NCBI GenBank assembly: GCA_949592205.1
Contig: CATIUR010000003.1
Span: 160,445,759-160,509,758, forward strand
Source: Helichrysum umbraculigerum
Taxonomy: Eukaryota; Streptophyta; Magnoliopsida; Asterales; Asteraceae
Direction: 5' to 3'
Length of the DNA stretch: 64,000 bases
The notes beneath the pieces were generated by a model. That model was not told the DNA's origin. It did not search any database and worked only from the letters and a program-made list of their open reading frames with translations. Made by a program: the position numbers and the translations under genes. Of this stretch, positions 35,409 to 47,411 are shown in pieces (position 1 is the first letter of the stretch; the number at the start of each line of letters is the position of its first letter).

Positions 35409-35591
35409 TAAACAAGAACAAAAAAGAAATACAAGTCAAAGTCATTCTATACCCGAAGAAAAGATCTACCACTAGTTTCTATCCAAGGGTATTGAATGTT
35501 CAATGCGAATGTACGAGAACGTTAATTTCTACCCAATGAACATAATCAAACAAACACGACCGAACCACATTTTTTGGTACGTCTTTACTCA

Positions 35592-38500
35592 TCAAGTAGG
35601 CTGTGCTTTTACTCTCCTGCTTTCAATAGTGACCTTTTTCTTAGTATCAAAATCCATGACATCCAGATCAAACACGGTTCCCAAATACCCGTATAAGATT
35701 CTCTCTTTCTCCCCATTCTTCTTATCCAACTTCACAAAGTTGGGGTCTTTCTCATCATCTTTCCCTGGTCTGAACATCGACTGTACAGAAGCCCAAGACC
35801 TGCGCCCATGCTTCTGTTTCTCAAAGAAATCTGCAAGCCTCATGGCATCTTTCAGACCTGATTGGTCACCGGCAAACTTAACAGCGGTTGTGCCCATGTG
35901 ACCTTCTCTCCCGTACATTGCCTTGGGCTTTCCAGTGGTGAATCCAAAACCTGATGAAAAAAATAAAACAAGATTCACATAAAGCCTTGTCAATAGCGTT
36001 ACCCACCCAAACTACTTGATGAATCACTGATGCTTTTGATGCGAGATCATAGAACAATCGATCAACTTTAGACGATGGCAACCAATAACAAAATAGCAAA
36101 GAGCATTTGCCATCACATATATAGCAGAGCTTATTAATTCAGATTACTACAGGTGGTAATTACTACCCATTAATTTTTGAATGGGCCGAATTCAATTATG
36201 CTCTATATCTAACTTCAGTTATGGTTACTCCAAGTTGTTTAGCTAGTTTTAGAGTTTAATTGGTTCATTAGCATCATTGATAGTATGTGGTTCAAAGGTG
36301 CATATCTGCCAAGCTTGACCCCCTGAGGCCTGTCTTGGGATTATGGTCTCTGTCTCGTATGGTAGGAATCTGTTCTAGATTATTCTGTATTGAAATTTGC
36401 CAGAGGTACAGTACTACAGTCCTCCTTTAATGGAAAGAAATGGGTCAAACAGATGTAATCTTAATCAGTGCAGGGGCTTTATTTCAGAAACGAACTCGAA
36501 ATAGGCACCCTTAGCGGAGAACTTCTTGTTAAGGAGCTAAAACTGCGGTTTGACAAATAGTCCAGAGACCATATAAATTCCACACAAACTTAGGAACTAT
36601 AGTTTTTGGAAGCAAATAATGCATCAATAGACAATCATGTGCTCCCAAAAATAGCAATACATTAATGTTCATATATTGTGATGCGGATGCCTTGTAAAAG
36701 CTATCCAGAAAAACATACTAGAACCCTTACATCAACCAACATCCATAAGATTGCACATGGTCAACCTTTTTATGATGCAAAGTAAACAATTCGTAATGTA
36801 TATATTATTTCTAAAATAGGAGAACCGAATAATAAAGACTAGACATATGACCCTAGGAAATCAGTCTTAAATACAAATTATGCCTATATAGCATCACCCC
36901 AGAATGGCAGAATAACTAATACGGAGTATCAGATATAAGGGCACGGATGAAAATAAAGGGAGCAGATTCCCTAAAATACAAGCTACTTTGCAAAACAATT
37001 TTGCTAATCAATGTTAAACACTACTAATGTAAACAAGCATGATTTATCCCTCACAAAGAGAGAGGTGGAGAAATACAAAAGAAACGACATGTGCAAAAAT
37101 GTTTGTAAAAAAAACTGGAGTACCACTAAAGAGAGTCCATCTAATTACGCAACTACCATCATCTCATGCTAGCAATAGAAACTCAACTCATCTAGCTTTT
37201 ACACTAGTAGTCTAGAGTTTAGTGACTTAACTTAATACTTATTTGTTAGAGATCAGGATGAAAGTTATCTGTTTGCCTTTGTAATTTTACTAGGATATCT
37301 TAACGGTTCCCCTATTAAACCGTTTTTGACCACATCCTACTCTATTTATCCCCTGACATGAGTATTATGACGCCCAGGTTTGCAAGCCCCATATTTTTCA
37401 CGCCAAATCTCTAGATACGAACCCTAGCCCTCCTAAAACCATCACCACGCTACTTGCCCTCAGCAAAACTGCACTTGTCAACTAACAGGTCATACACCCA
37501 ACTGCCCAAGTGACAGCTAATTCATGCAGTCATCTATATTTCTAATAATTAAACATCGATGTTTGGCGTAAGTGTTACACGTCTCATGAACCTCTCATTC
37601 GAGTCAAATGGGTCACTGTGAGAAGAAGTAGCTAATCTTTTGATAAGCCTCCTAGAACAATGTAGGTTAAGTACATCATATGTCATGTATCCTGATCTTA
37701 TATTTTACACTACGTGAATTGATATTTTATGTCATAAATTCAATGCGTACGACATATGTCACATATTCTGATAAAGAAACACAGAAATATGCAGAAAGAA
37801 CAGAACTTCCGGAAATATAATTATTACTAAACATATATTGAAAGACTGCACAGATGGGAAGGTAACAAATGTCACATTTTCAACACATTAAGCTACAGCT
37901 AATCAGACTCCTATTTATAATAACAGTAGTGAACAGCAACTACCGACTGAAAAGGATTATTAACAACAGAGCGAATTTACAATACCACCCTACAATAGGA
38001 GGGTTCGGTACATGCATAGTGCATGAAACATAATACTCTACTGTACACATATTTTATTTTAATGGAACTGATACTACCACAACAAAAGGAATAAATTACC
38101 AACAGATCCATGAGCATGTAAATACAGATCACAGGTAGCCATCTTGAACCGTTTACACATAAAAAGGGATTCATTTAGGTTTGGATTTTATCCCAATTAC
38201 TCCCAAACGGGCCAATTAAAAAAAATTAGCTAAAAGAATACAGGTCAAACGTGTTACAAGTTGGTCAAATTCTCTTTATTCAACCCAACATCCTAAAGTG
38301 TTTTATTTGAAGCTTAGATTGTTGTTGTGACAATATTGTAACTACGGATAATGAAATTATTGGTCAACCCAACCCATCATGATTCGACCTGTATTACACA
38401 ATGACCCATTTTGACCCTTTAGACAAACATCCCGGCAAGTCCATCTTGCCACCTCTAATGCAATGAATTAATTCAAACAATGCTTAATACGACCTGTACT

Positions 38501-41500
38501 GCCCATTTGACAACCTGCCTGACCTGCCCATCATGCCACCTCTAATACAGTGGATATATAGAAGAAATGCAAAGCAAAGGGAGACATATACCTCTAAGTT
38601 TCATGTCCATTGCTTTATTGCCTAAGCCTTCCATACGTCCATCTCTACCCTTTCCCGTAGCCGTGTTGTGTATGATGACATGAGGTGGCCACAATATCAG
38701 GTCATCCCGGTCGGCAGCAGCTTCTTCAGCAGATAAGCGCTGATATGTCCTGGAGTTATCTGGAGGCATCAAATAATTCCAGCCCATTAAAATGCACAAT
38801 GCTTTGTGCAAACCCAAATGATCAGGAACTTGGTCAGAAGTTGCTTTTTCTGGGTTGTATGTGTGCATGATTAGACTATGCATATCTGGAAAATCTTTGG
38901 AGGACCTGTATTTTCATAAATGACTTATTCATCATTTAAAATTAATTGGAGCCTAAACATGTTAAGAGGTCCATAATAGAGAAGAAAATATATATAGTAT
39001 TTAATATAAGCACAACTCCAAGAATCGAAGGGAAAAATCAACAGATTTTTTACATTATTAGATTATAGGGCTTGTCCGAGTTACAAATTGGCTAGAGCTG
39101 ATGTGGGAATTTATCAAGAATTTTAAAAGAAAAATGTGTCTAAGTCAACATCAAGAATGGAACCTCCTCAATGAAAGATATATTGATGTAACATAAAGTT
39201 CCTTTCTCTCTAGAAAGGAATTTTATTGAGAACACGAAGTTCCTTTCTGATACTAAACCTAGACGGGATTGAACTTTCAGAATACACATTTGCACATAAG
39301 GAAAGGAACTGCAAAGCACAAAGTTATAGGACCCTACAACGCAAGAAAATTGCAATTTAGAACCAACTTTCAAGTCATTACAGAATAGCATCTCCACAGC
39401 ATATCAACACCCACACACAAATACGAAGTGAAGCTAAACGAAACAAAGAAAATAAATAAAGAGAAAGCAAGAGTAACAAAATGAAGGGAAACATAAGCTC
39501 CGGGAATTCTTCTATGACCTCTATCTAATCCGCTAGGTAACTCCTCTATAAATAAAACAAAAACACAAGCAGATTTCCATCTCTACAACTAAACTATATG
39601 AAACAGAAGTCACTGAGCAATTAGAATAGTTTAATAATAGAAAACACACACAGACTTCTACATCACTGCCATTCATACTTAATCACTTCAATGAAAATGC
39701 TAGAAGAACGAGATGAGAATGGTCAAAAATTGCACGTCATACATTATTGTGAACGAACCCTAATCCTAAAACTTTCCTGGGTCCTAATCCCAATATTTAA
39801 AACAAACAAGCTTACAGCAACATAACCGGAATCAGCACCGCAACAGACAAAGCGTGTACACTACAACTCTTATCTGCTAGTGTGGCTAAAGAACACCCTA
39901 GTTATAGAGACCGCAGATGCTATAGATAATTTCAAATTAAGATAGGCTGAGACTTGAAGGGCCCAGTTCAAATTGAAAATAATAATAATAATTTTTTTAA
40001 AAATGAAAATCAAAGCTACAAAAGACATGCTGTGATCAACAGCTTGTTCAAAAATTGAAGGAAAAACCAGAAAACTGGAACAAAGATTGCTAACGAGGGA
40101 TAAAAGGGAGGGTTGATGATAATGGACCGGTGCCTTTAAAGTAGCTCCACCAGGGAAATGAGTGGCAAGCAGCTTTGATAGGATAATGATAAGACATACT
40201 GGTGGTGGGAAGAAGACTTTTGGGGGGAATATGCAGAAATAATGTTTCAATCCACCCAATTTATTAATTACTTGTAGACTCTCGTAATAGGGTAATGGAG
40301 TCCATCCTTTATATCCAAACATGACCAATCATAGTTCCATTTCTCATTCATGACCCATTAAAACCTTTGACCAAGCAACAAGTATTCATGAAAGGATCCC
40401 TTTAAATCAAAAACAGTATATAACAGCTGGCAGCAAGCAATAATTACTAATTTGTGCTTCAGGAGACCTGAGATTGTTTCAGAGTCTCTGAATTTTCATA
40501 CAAAATGGCATAATAGGCCAACAATATAAGCCACTCTCATCGTAAAAGTATGAAAGTCGCTTGAACTCAACAAACTTGGTCATCATCAGCATGTTAGAAA
40601 TCCACCAAGTACCCGGTAACTCTGCAGATGGCAGAAAGACACCCAATAACCATGTGGTAGGGGATGAGTAGGTGGTACCAGTCAAGTAGTATTTTCCCGC
40701 AAAAATAGAATATTGCATTGAAATAGGATCAACCTACAGAAGAGTTGCAAGATGCAAACCCATTGAAGTATCGAAATTGGAATTACAATACAATTAGTGG
40801 AAAACTTGACAGAATGGCCTGCCAATAGGAGATAAAAACAAAACCCACAAGCTTCAATCACAAGACAACCAACTTCATCTGTCAACCAAGAAAAATGTAG
40901 TTGAAGCTTCCAAAGAGTTTCACTAGCCAAAAACTTGGACAGTGGTTTCACAATGATGTGAAGAGTCTCAAAACAAAGAAGCCGTAGGTTATGTGTGAGT
41001 GGAACTACGATTGCTGTTACAAAACCTAGAAGAGAAGGTTTAAAGTAGAACGCCCTCTGGTCCTCCAGCATATAGCGGCAGCCGGAGTCAAGTGTAAAGG
41101 AAGGGAAAGTAGATCTAGGGTATACGGTGACTTTAGAACGAGGTAAAGTTAGGCTTTTTTATCTACTCAAGATCTATGCAATTAAGAGGTCTTAACAATC
41201 TCTTAACGCTACTCATCACTCTTAGACATGTCACCAGTTACCTGTATAACAAGTATATAAACATAAATGGACCTCATCAGACACACATTGAATAAGATGC
41301 AAACAGAATGAGGCATTATAGGACTAAAACAATATATATACTTATCAATTAAAGTAAGACGAAGTACAAACTTTGGTCTGCTTTCGAGAGGCAGCCGTCT
41401 CTCCTACTGATGCTAAAATTCAGCCACGATTTTACAACAAAAACAAGCATATCGTGAGCTAAAACCCGATAACCAAGTGGTGGTAAAGATGGCTATATAA

Positions 41501-43201
41501 TAAGCAGAAATGTTCCAAGAGACTAAAAAAAAGGCGGTGGTGTCCATATCCAAACCTACTTAGCAACTTGACGTGGTAGAATAAAAGCCAAATAAACTCC
41601 GGCTATCATGTAAGATAACTACACTGTGAAAAACGAAATCAACAACTACACCTAAAATGCACCAATAGCCATAGATATAAAAAAGCAACAATTAGTTAAT
41701 GATTCGTCCAAGCCATATAATCAGAAAATACGATTAATATACTGAATACAGAAACTTCAGCCTACCATTGATCTCATGTGATTGGCACCCTTACCTTTTT
41801 CCTAGTAGTAAATGAAACTATGAAAGAGCTACTAAAAGAAACCCGTGAGAAACTATGTCAATAAATGTAAATTAGAGGGCCCACAATGAGATCAAATTGT
41901 TTAGAGAACAAAAGAATGAACACAGTAAGTACACAGCATGAAGACAGGTTTTCCCTAAATCAAAAGATGGTAATATTACATATACCGCCAGAACAGGAAC
42001 ATATATATAAACAATAAGGATATTATGTCTAGCCCTACTCACCAAGCTAGAGCATAATAGTAACAAACGGGCCTAAAATAAAGGATAAATTCAAGCTGCA
42101 CATAAGTGCTACAGTACTAGCTAGTGTATCATAAACAAAAAAGACAACTGAACTCTAAACACAAGTCATCTATAAATTTGTGACTATAACGGTATGTTTA
42201 CAATCGCAATCTTCATTTATATCACCATCAATCAATCCGAGACAACCCTCTTAACAATTAACAACAAATGTCTCTATTTCAAATAAAGATTAAAGCAGTA
42301 ATGCCTCACGGCAAGTGAATATAACATGAAAAGAATAACTAAAAAAGTCCTGGAAGTAGAATATATGCACATATAACAAACAAACATAGATACATAAAAA
42401 TGTGTGTATCAAACTCAATCCAAACCTGCCACAAGCAAGACACTGAAGAGAAGCCTGTTTACCATCAGCCAAAAATTTCTTCTTTTGATTTGCATTCTCA
42501 TTAACCAATCTAATATAATTCAAAAATGCATTTTTCAACTTCTCTTGATCAACTTCATTATACTTACTCCCCCTCATTTCGTTTCTACTGCTACTCGAAC
42601 CCGCCCCCACATACGTATTCCCATACTGCAAAAGTTGTTGCCTTTGTCTAGCAAATTCATCACTAAGATCTCTTTCGTCACCTAATTTCCGTTTGCGTGA
42701 ACCGTCAACACCTAATAGGTTCCTATAATCTTGATTCTGTTGTCTGTAATGATCATCAGTACCACCTGGAACCGGACGACCGGGTAGGAATTGTCTATCA
42801 AAACCTACCCATGATTCGGGACCCGGAGGGCGAATCGGAGCACGGGGAATCTGAGGGGGAAAATCTTGGTAATCAGGTGGTAAAGCGAAGTAGGATCGAG
42901 CACTACCATCTGCGAAAACGATTGTTCGACGTTCGAGCATGTGGAATCCATATGCAGGTGGTGGCGGTGGTGGTAAAGGCGGTAGTGGTGGTGCAAAGTT
43001 TTCGGGAATTGGATTAGGGTTAGGGTTAGGATTGGGTTTGGGGGATGGTTTGTGTTTGGGAGCAGGAGATGGTTTTGAATTTGAAGGTGAGGGTTTAGGA
43101 GGGTTAGGGTTTTTATTGGTGGTGGATTGGCGGTGAGGTTTATTACTACGGTGGTGAGAGGCGGAGGAAGAAGATGAGGCCTTATTACCACCTCCGGCCA
43201 T
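35592..43201 (-). CDS. XS-domain protein (rice gene X / SGS3-type RNA-recognition fold)
   Basis: Three exons, 42426-43201, 38592-38905 and 35592-35950, give 482 residues with phases that join cleanly. The start is MAGGGNKASS. The N-terminus is low-complexity Ser/Asn/Pro-rich, with a poly-proline block at about residues 60-85 and a basic SRKRKLGDE patch. A small zinc finger spans exons 1 and 2 (Cys 254 and 257, His 268 and 273). The XS domain fills the C-terminal half (WPPHVIIHNT; FGNKAMD-like LGNKAMD; SFRPG-like SMFRPG) and ends RVKAQPT. XS domains bind RNA in SGS3 and RdDM factors. This family member (At3g22430-like) has no established function that I can name. Introns of 3.5 and 2.6 kb carry hAT-like debris. 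The next gene, at 44354, diverges. Confidence 0.88.
35951..38591 (-). other. Intron 2 of the XS-domain gene, with transposon debris
   Basis: The 2641-base intron holds GGGTCAA/TTGACCC-rich sequence at 38200-38540 and two same-facing CCACCTCTA ends (38451-38460 and about 38536-38545), which are typical hAT-type termini. No internal gene is supported. Intron 1 (38906-42425) shows no clear element. Confidence 0.5.
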
Positions 43202-44353
43202 CTGTTTGTGAATCGGATTGTAAGTGGCAATCAGTAACCACCGTTATCTGCTTATAAATAAAAATAAAACTCGGGTGTTTTTTGCTTATTTATAAAGCGT
43301 TTATCCGCTTATTACATAAGCAACTGTAATCTTTATTAAAAAATAAAATAAAATAAGCAACTGTAATTATATTTTATTATTTCAGTAACTATTTATTTAT
43401 ATCCAATTGAGTTTTAATCAGTTTTGATCTTATTATGTTCTTAGAGCAATTATATAAAAAAAATGTTAATGAACATGAAATTCTTTATATACTTCGAAAA
43501 TGTAATCAAACATATTAATTAATTAAAATTAAAATATTTATATAATTTTACATTGATTTTTAATTTAACCTGGACATGTAATGTTCATTAATAATTACTT
43601 ATTATAACCAAATTCTTTGAAATATATATTTAGATTTAGATTTAGATTAGATTCTTAATTATAAATAATATAAGTAACTAAAATGTATCACTAACCTTGA
43701 CTTGAACAAAAAAAGATATATTATTGTAATAATATTTGCGGCTGTTTATTTGTTTTTTTTACAACATAGCGTAAAGATAAAAGAAAAAAATGAGCTTATT
43801 ATTTTTTTCCTACATATCGTTAAATTGTTAACAATTCTACACAGATAAACATAATTTCGTGAAAAATGAGATACGAATATTTAATTGTGTAAGTTATATC
43901 GTGAACAATGAAGTATGCAACAAATATAGCGTATAATAATAGTATCAATGGTCATTTATAGTATAATGTATAATTGTAACTTCAATCATTTTGAATGCCA
44001 TCTTTGTAAAGAGTTTTTTAGCAAGATTTTATAGTAAACGTTTTTACTCCAATTACAAGAGAGGTTTCATTAGGTTTCTATTATTTGTGAAGTCATATTT
44101 ATCAACTAAACAGATATCAAATATATGCATTATCCATAGATTTTTCAGAAAATGCAGATTTTGATTACTTAAAATAAAACAAAATGTTCAAAAAGAAAAA
44201 CAACAAGAACCAGCAAAAACAGTTGACGTAGATAATTCGTCCTGTTGACCAAATAAAGAAAAAATAGATATATTTTATTTTCTATATTATACACATCAAA
44301 TTTTTCACAGAAACATATTTTAGATCCCTCTTATCTCTACACAATCCACTCGG
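43202..44353. promoter_or_regulatory. Divergent promoter region between the XS and PsbP-type genes
   Basis: 1152 AT-rich bases with no ORF. The two start codons face away from each other, so both core promoters must lie here. I see no single convincing TATA box for either gene, though TATATTTTATTTTCTATATTATA at about 44268-44290 is a candidate zone for the PsbP-type gene. Confidence 0.4.
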
Positions 44354-46787
44354 ATGGCTACAGTAACCCATCTCCGTTTCAAAACTCCGGCCACCCTCCA
44401 CCGCTCATTTCCGGCTCACTTCCTCTCTTCCACCGCCGTAATCACTCTGGTTCCACCTTCCTCCCGCCCCTGTTTTACTGTTTCTTGCAACAGCAACATG
44501 CAATCTGTAAGTTTTATCTCTTCACCATTCAAGTTTTCATTATTATATTTCTTTTTGCATTATTGCATTTAGTATGAATGCACATTGATATCATGCGAAT
44601 TTGACTTGGGTCAATTTGCAGAAATTGGGTATATAGTAGGCTAATTTCGCAGACTCGTAGGCGAATTATAGTACTACTATTATAATATGGTAAAAACTGA
44701 AATATTTTTTAGTTGAACCATGATTGATGAGATATTGAGATTGTTGAATATTTGTGGGGTTCATATAAACATTTTTGCATTCCTTATTTCCATGTACTAG
44801 TTATTGTTTCCCTTGAGCAGAGGATTTGATTATTTTTGCTTTAGATTATTTGTCAAATACGATACCGGTAATGCAAACATATACTGTAAAAGTTAGAAGA
44901 ATGATTTACATGTCTAATATGCATGCATAAAAATATGGCACCCTAACGACGAATTCCAAGGTGGAGATAAGTTGAGATAAAATGCAAGTGCAACAACACC
45001 ATTACTCTAATAGTTATTGTTACGCACCACATAGTATTTCTCTTAGGGCATTTGATATTACTTCAAGATATGCATATCAAGTCCTGTTTGGAATTAAAGG
45101 TAAGTTTGTATGAAGCATCGTTACTTAATGAATTGTTATTATAGATGTATTGTCTGACTTCAACATATTAATATTGAAAAATATAAACCCATCGTGTTGT
45201 GTGAAGTAGTATATCAATATGGAAAAAGGAATGTCGTTTTGTGTAGATTCATATTGTATGAACCAAGCTGTTTTGCTTTGTCTTCCAGTGTGATTCAGAA
45301 TAATAATAATACAACCTTAATATGTTGATTGAAATATAAGTAATGAATCTATGATAGTATATACACTTCAATCAACCTTCATTATTATCCATTCTTCTAA
45401 TATATAATCAGACTAAAGCTTTTGCAGTTCCGAGGAGGAGTATGATGGCTTTAATTCTTTCTAGTTGCATATTGTCACAAACTGAAGGAAACATTGCATT
45501 TGCTCAACCATCTGTAGAGTTCAGGGAGTTTATAGATACTTTTGACGGGTATTCATTCAATTATCCTAAAAACTGGATTCAAGTTCGTGGTGCCAATGCT
45601 GATATTTTCTTCAGAGACCCTTTTATTCTTGATGAGAATCTTTCAGTTGAGGTATCTTCTCCTTCATCATCGAAATACAAAAGTGTTGAAGATTTGGGTC
45701 CACCAGAAGAAGCAGGGAAAGCGGTCCTCAGACAGTATTTGACTGAATTCATGTCTACTAGACTTGGCGTGAAACGTGAATCAAGTATTCTCTCTACGTC
45801 TTCTAGGATTGCTGATGACGGGAAGATGTACTACCAAATTGAAGTAAGATTCTAATTATAATTTAAGTCTTGTGAATTATGAATGTTAATTTGCAGTTTC
45901 ATGTCTACATCTGTTTAATAGATACAAATGTACTTTGTAAATATATATGGGTCAAATAGTCTGAAAGTCATTCAAAGCATTCCTGAGTAACCTCTCAAAT
46001 TGAATTATTCAAGAATTTGGATCTTTTCAAATGATGGTTTTTGTAACCAAATTTTGTAAGATGGTTTTTTATATAGAGAAATAAACTTGTTTCAATAGGT
46101 CTAAGTAGAGGTGGCAAGATGGTCGTGTTAAGTAACACGTCAAACATGTACTTCTTTGTATGGATCGATACGGGTCAGATTGACCTAGACACATGGCCAA
46201 TTTTAAGTGTTTATACTTTATAGATAAATATTGTGCTATATATGATTACAAAATGTTACAATATAACTTACATAGTATTTTTTTTATTAGAGCACTCTAG
46301 GAGATTGTATGAGTTACTAGGTGACTTCTGATTTGAACCCATTTCACTAAACATTGTCCTTATCCATATGACCGTTAGAGAAACGTTACCCAAATTGGCC
46401 CATTCATCACAAGTATATTTGTCAATATGCCAGCCTCTAGGTTTAAGCTTAACAGTGGGTTTTTCTAGAAATTGATGTGACGATTCAGATGCAGTTCCAA
46501 ATGAGACAAGTGAAAAGTACTACAATACAGTTCAGCTAATGATTTGTTTGGTTGACGACTTGCAGGTGAACATAAAGTCATTTGCTAGCAACAATGAATT
46601 GGCTGTTATGCCAGAAAACAGAGTAGTGCGAATGGAATGGAATAGGCGGTACCTTTCCGTTCTTGGAGTTGAGAACAACCAGTTATATGAGTTGAGACTA
46701 CAAGTGCCTGAAAATGTATTTGTAGAGGAAGAGAATGATCTTCGTAAAGTCATGGATTCCTTTAGGGTTAACAAGTTATCTGCTTGA
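44354..46787 (+). CDS. PsbP-domain-containing thylakoid lumen protein (PPD family, PPD2-like)
   Basis: Proposed exons: 44354-44506, microexon 44622-44628, 45428-45843 and 46566-46787, giving 265 residues. Joining exon 1 directly to 45428 shifts the frame into a stop. The 7-base exon, flanked by TTTGCAG and GTATAT, restores it and yields a twin-arginine motif (PRRSMM, Arg 56-57) before a hydrophobic stretch and an AFA cleavage site, as expected for Tat import into the lumen. The mature part is a PsbP fold (FDGYSFNYPKNW; DIFFRDPF; MDSFRVNK). PsbP relatives act in photosystem II or NDH assembly. The exact paralog is uncertain. A hAT MITE lies in the last intron. Confidence 0.85.
46106..46439. 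mobile_element. Non-autonomous hAT element in the last intron of the PsbP-type gene
   Basis: The left terminus TAGAGGTGGCAAGATGG and the right terminus CCAGCCTCTA are inverted. The 8-base flanks GGTCTAAG (46098-46105) and GGTTTAAG (46440-46447) match at 7 of 8 positions, as an aged hAT target duplication would. 334 bases, non-coding, with GGGTCA-type motifs inside. Confidence 0.75.
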
Positions 46788-47411
46788 TGACATTTTTAAA
46801 GTTTCATTCCTTATTTTGTAATACTGCTGTGGATATGCTCTGTTGAGTTTTGAACTTTTTGATCATACAAAAACTGTATCCTTTTGTAACTTTGAGTTGT
46901 ATAATATGAAGGAAAAAAACCAAAAAAGTAATGATCTTGATGGAAAATAATGTACCTTTTTAATTATACGAATTTGAATTTGACATTGTCCATTCAATTA
47001 TTTTTAGGAAATATATAGATTCCTTAGTAACTGTGGACGTTGTTTTAAATTTTAAGAAGTAATAAAGCTTCAAAGGTCAAGTGACCTTCTAGCACCACAA
47101 AGGATTAAACGGAATTTTTAACACAACCATAGATTTGGATACAAAAAGCAGGAACTTCTAATTTCTAAATGATGATGTCTACATATAAGAATTAACTTGG
47201 GATTTGCTCGAGTTTTCGTAAACATGGGAATGCAGTTAACAAGTTCTAATATGGTATGATTCAAAGCAATTAAATGAATTATTAATCTCAAAACAAACAA
47301 GAACAAGTTTAAGTTTCAACTGATTATATCTAACACTGCTATCACGTTCAAGTTGCTTTCATATACGGTATATCACGTACAATAACAAACCAAAGTCTGT
47401 CTGTATCAAAA
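46788..47411. other. Convergent intergenic spacer
   Basis: AT-rich and should hold the 3' ends of the two flanking genes. Nothing else seen. Confidence 0.6.

Noticed and set aside
39870..41071. Minus-strand ORFs of 129-152 codons
   Set aside because: They lie inside intron 1 of the XS-domain gene, show no recognisable family and include AT-rich low-complexity stretches.
42805..43230. 141-codon minus-strand ORF rich in Pro/His/Leu
   Set aside because: Alternate frame of the XS-gene first exon. The MAGGGN frame splices correctly into the XS domain.
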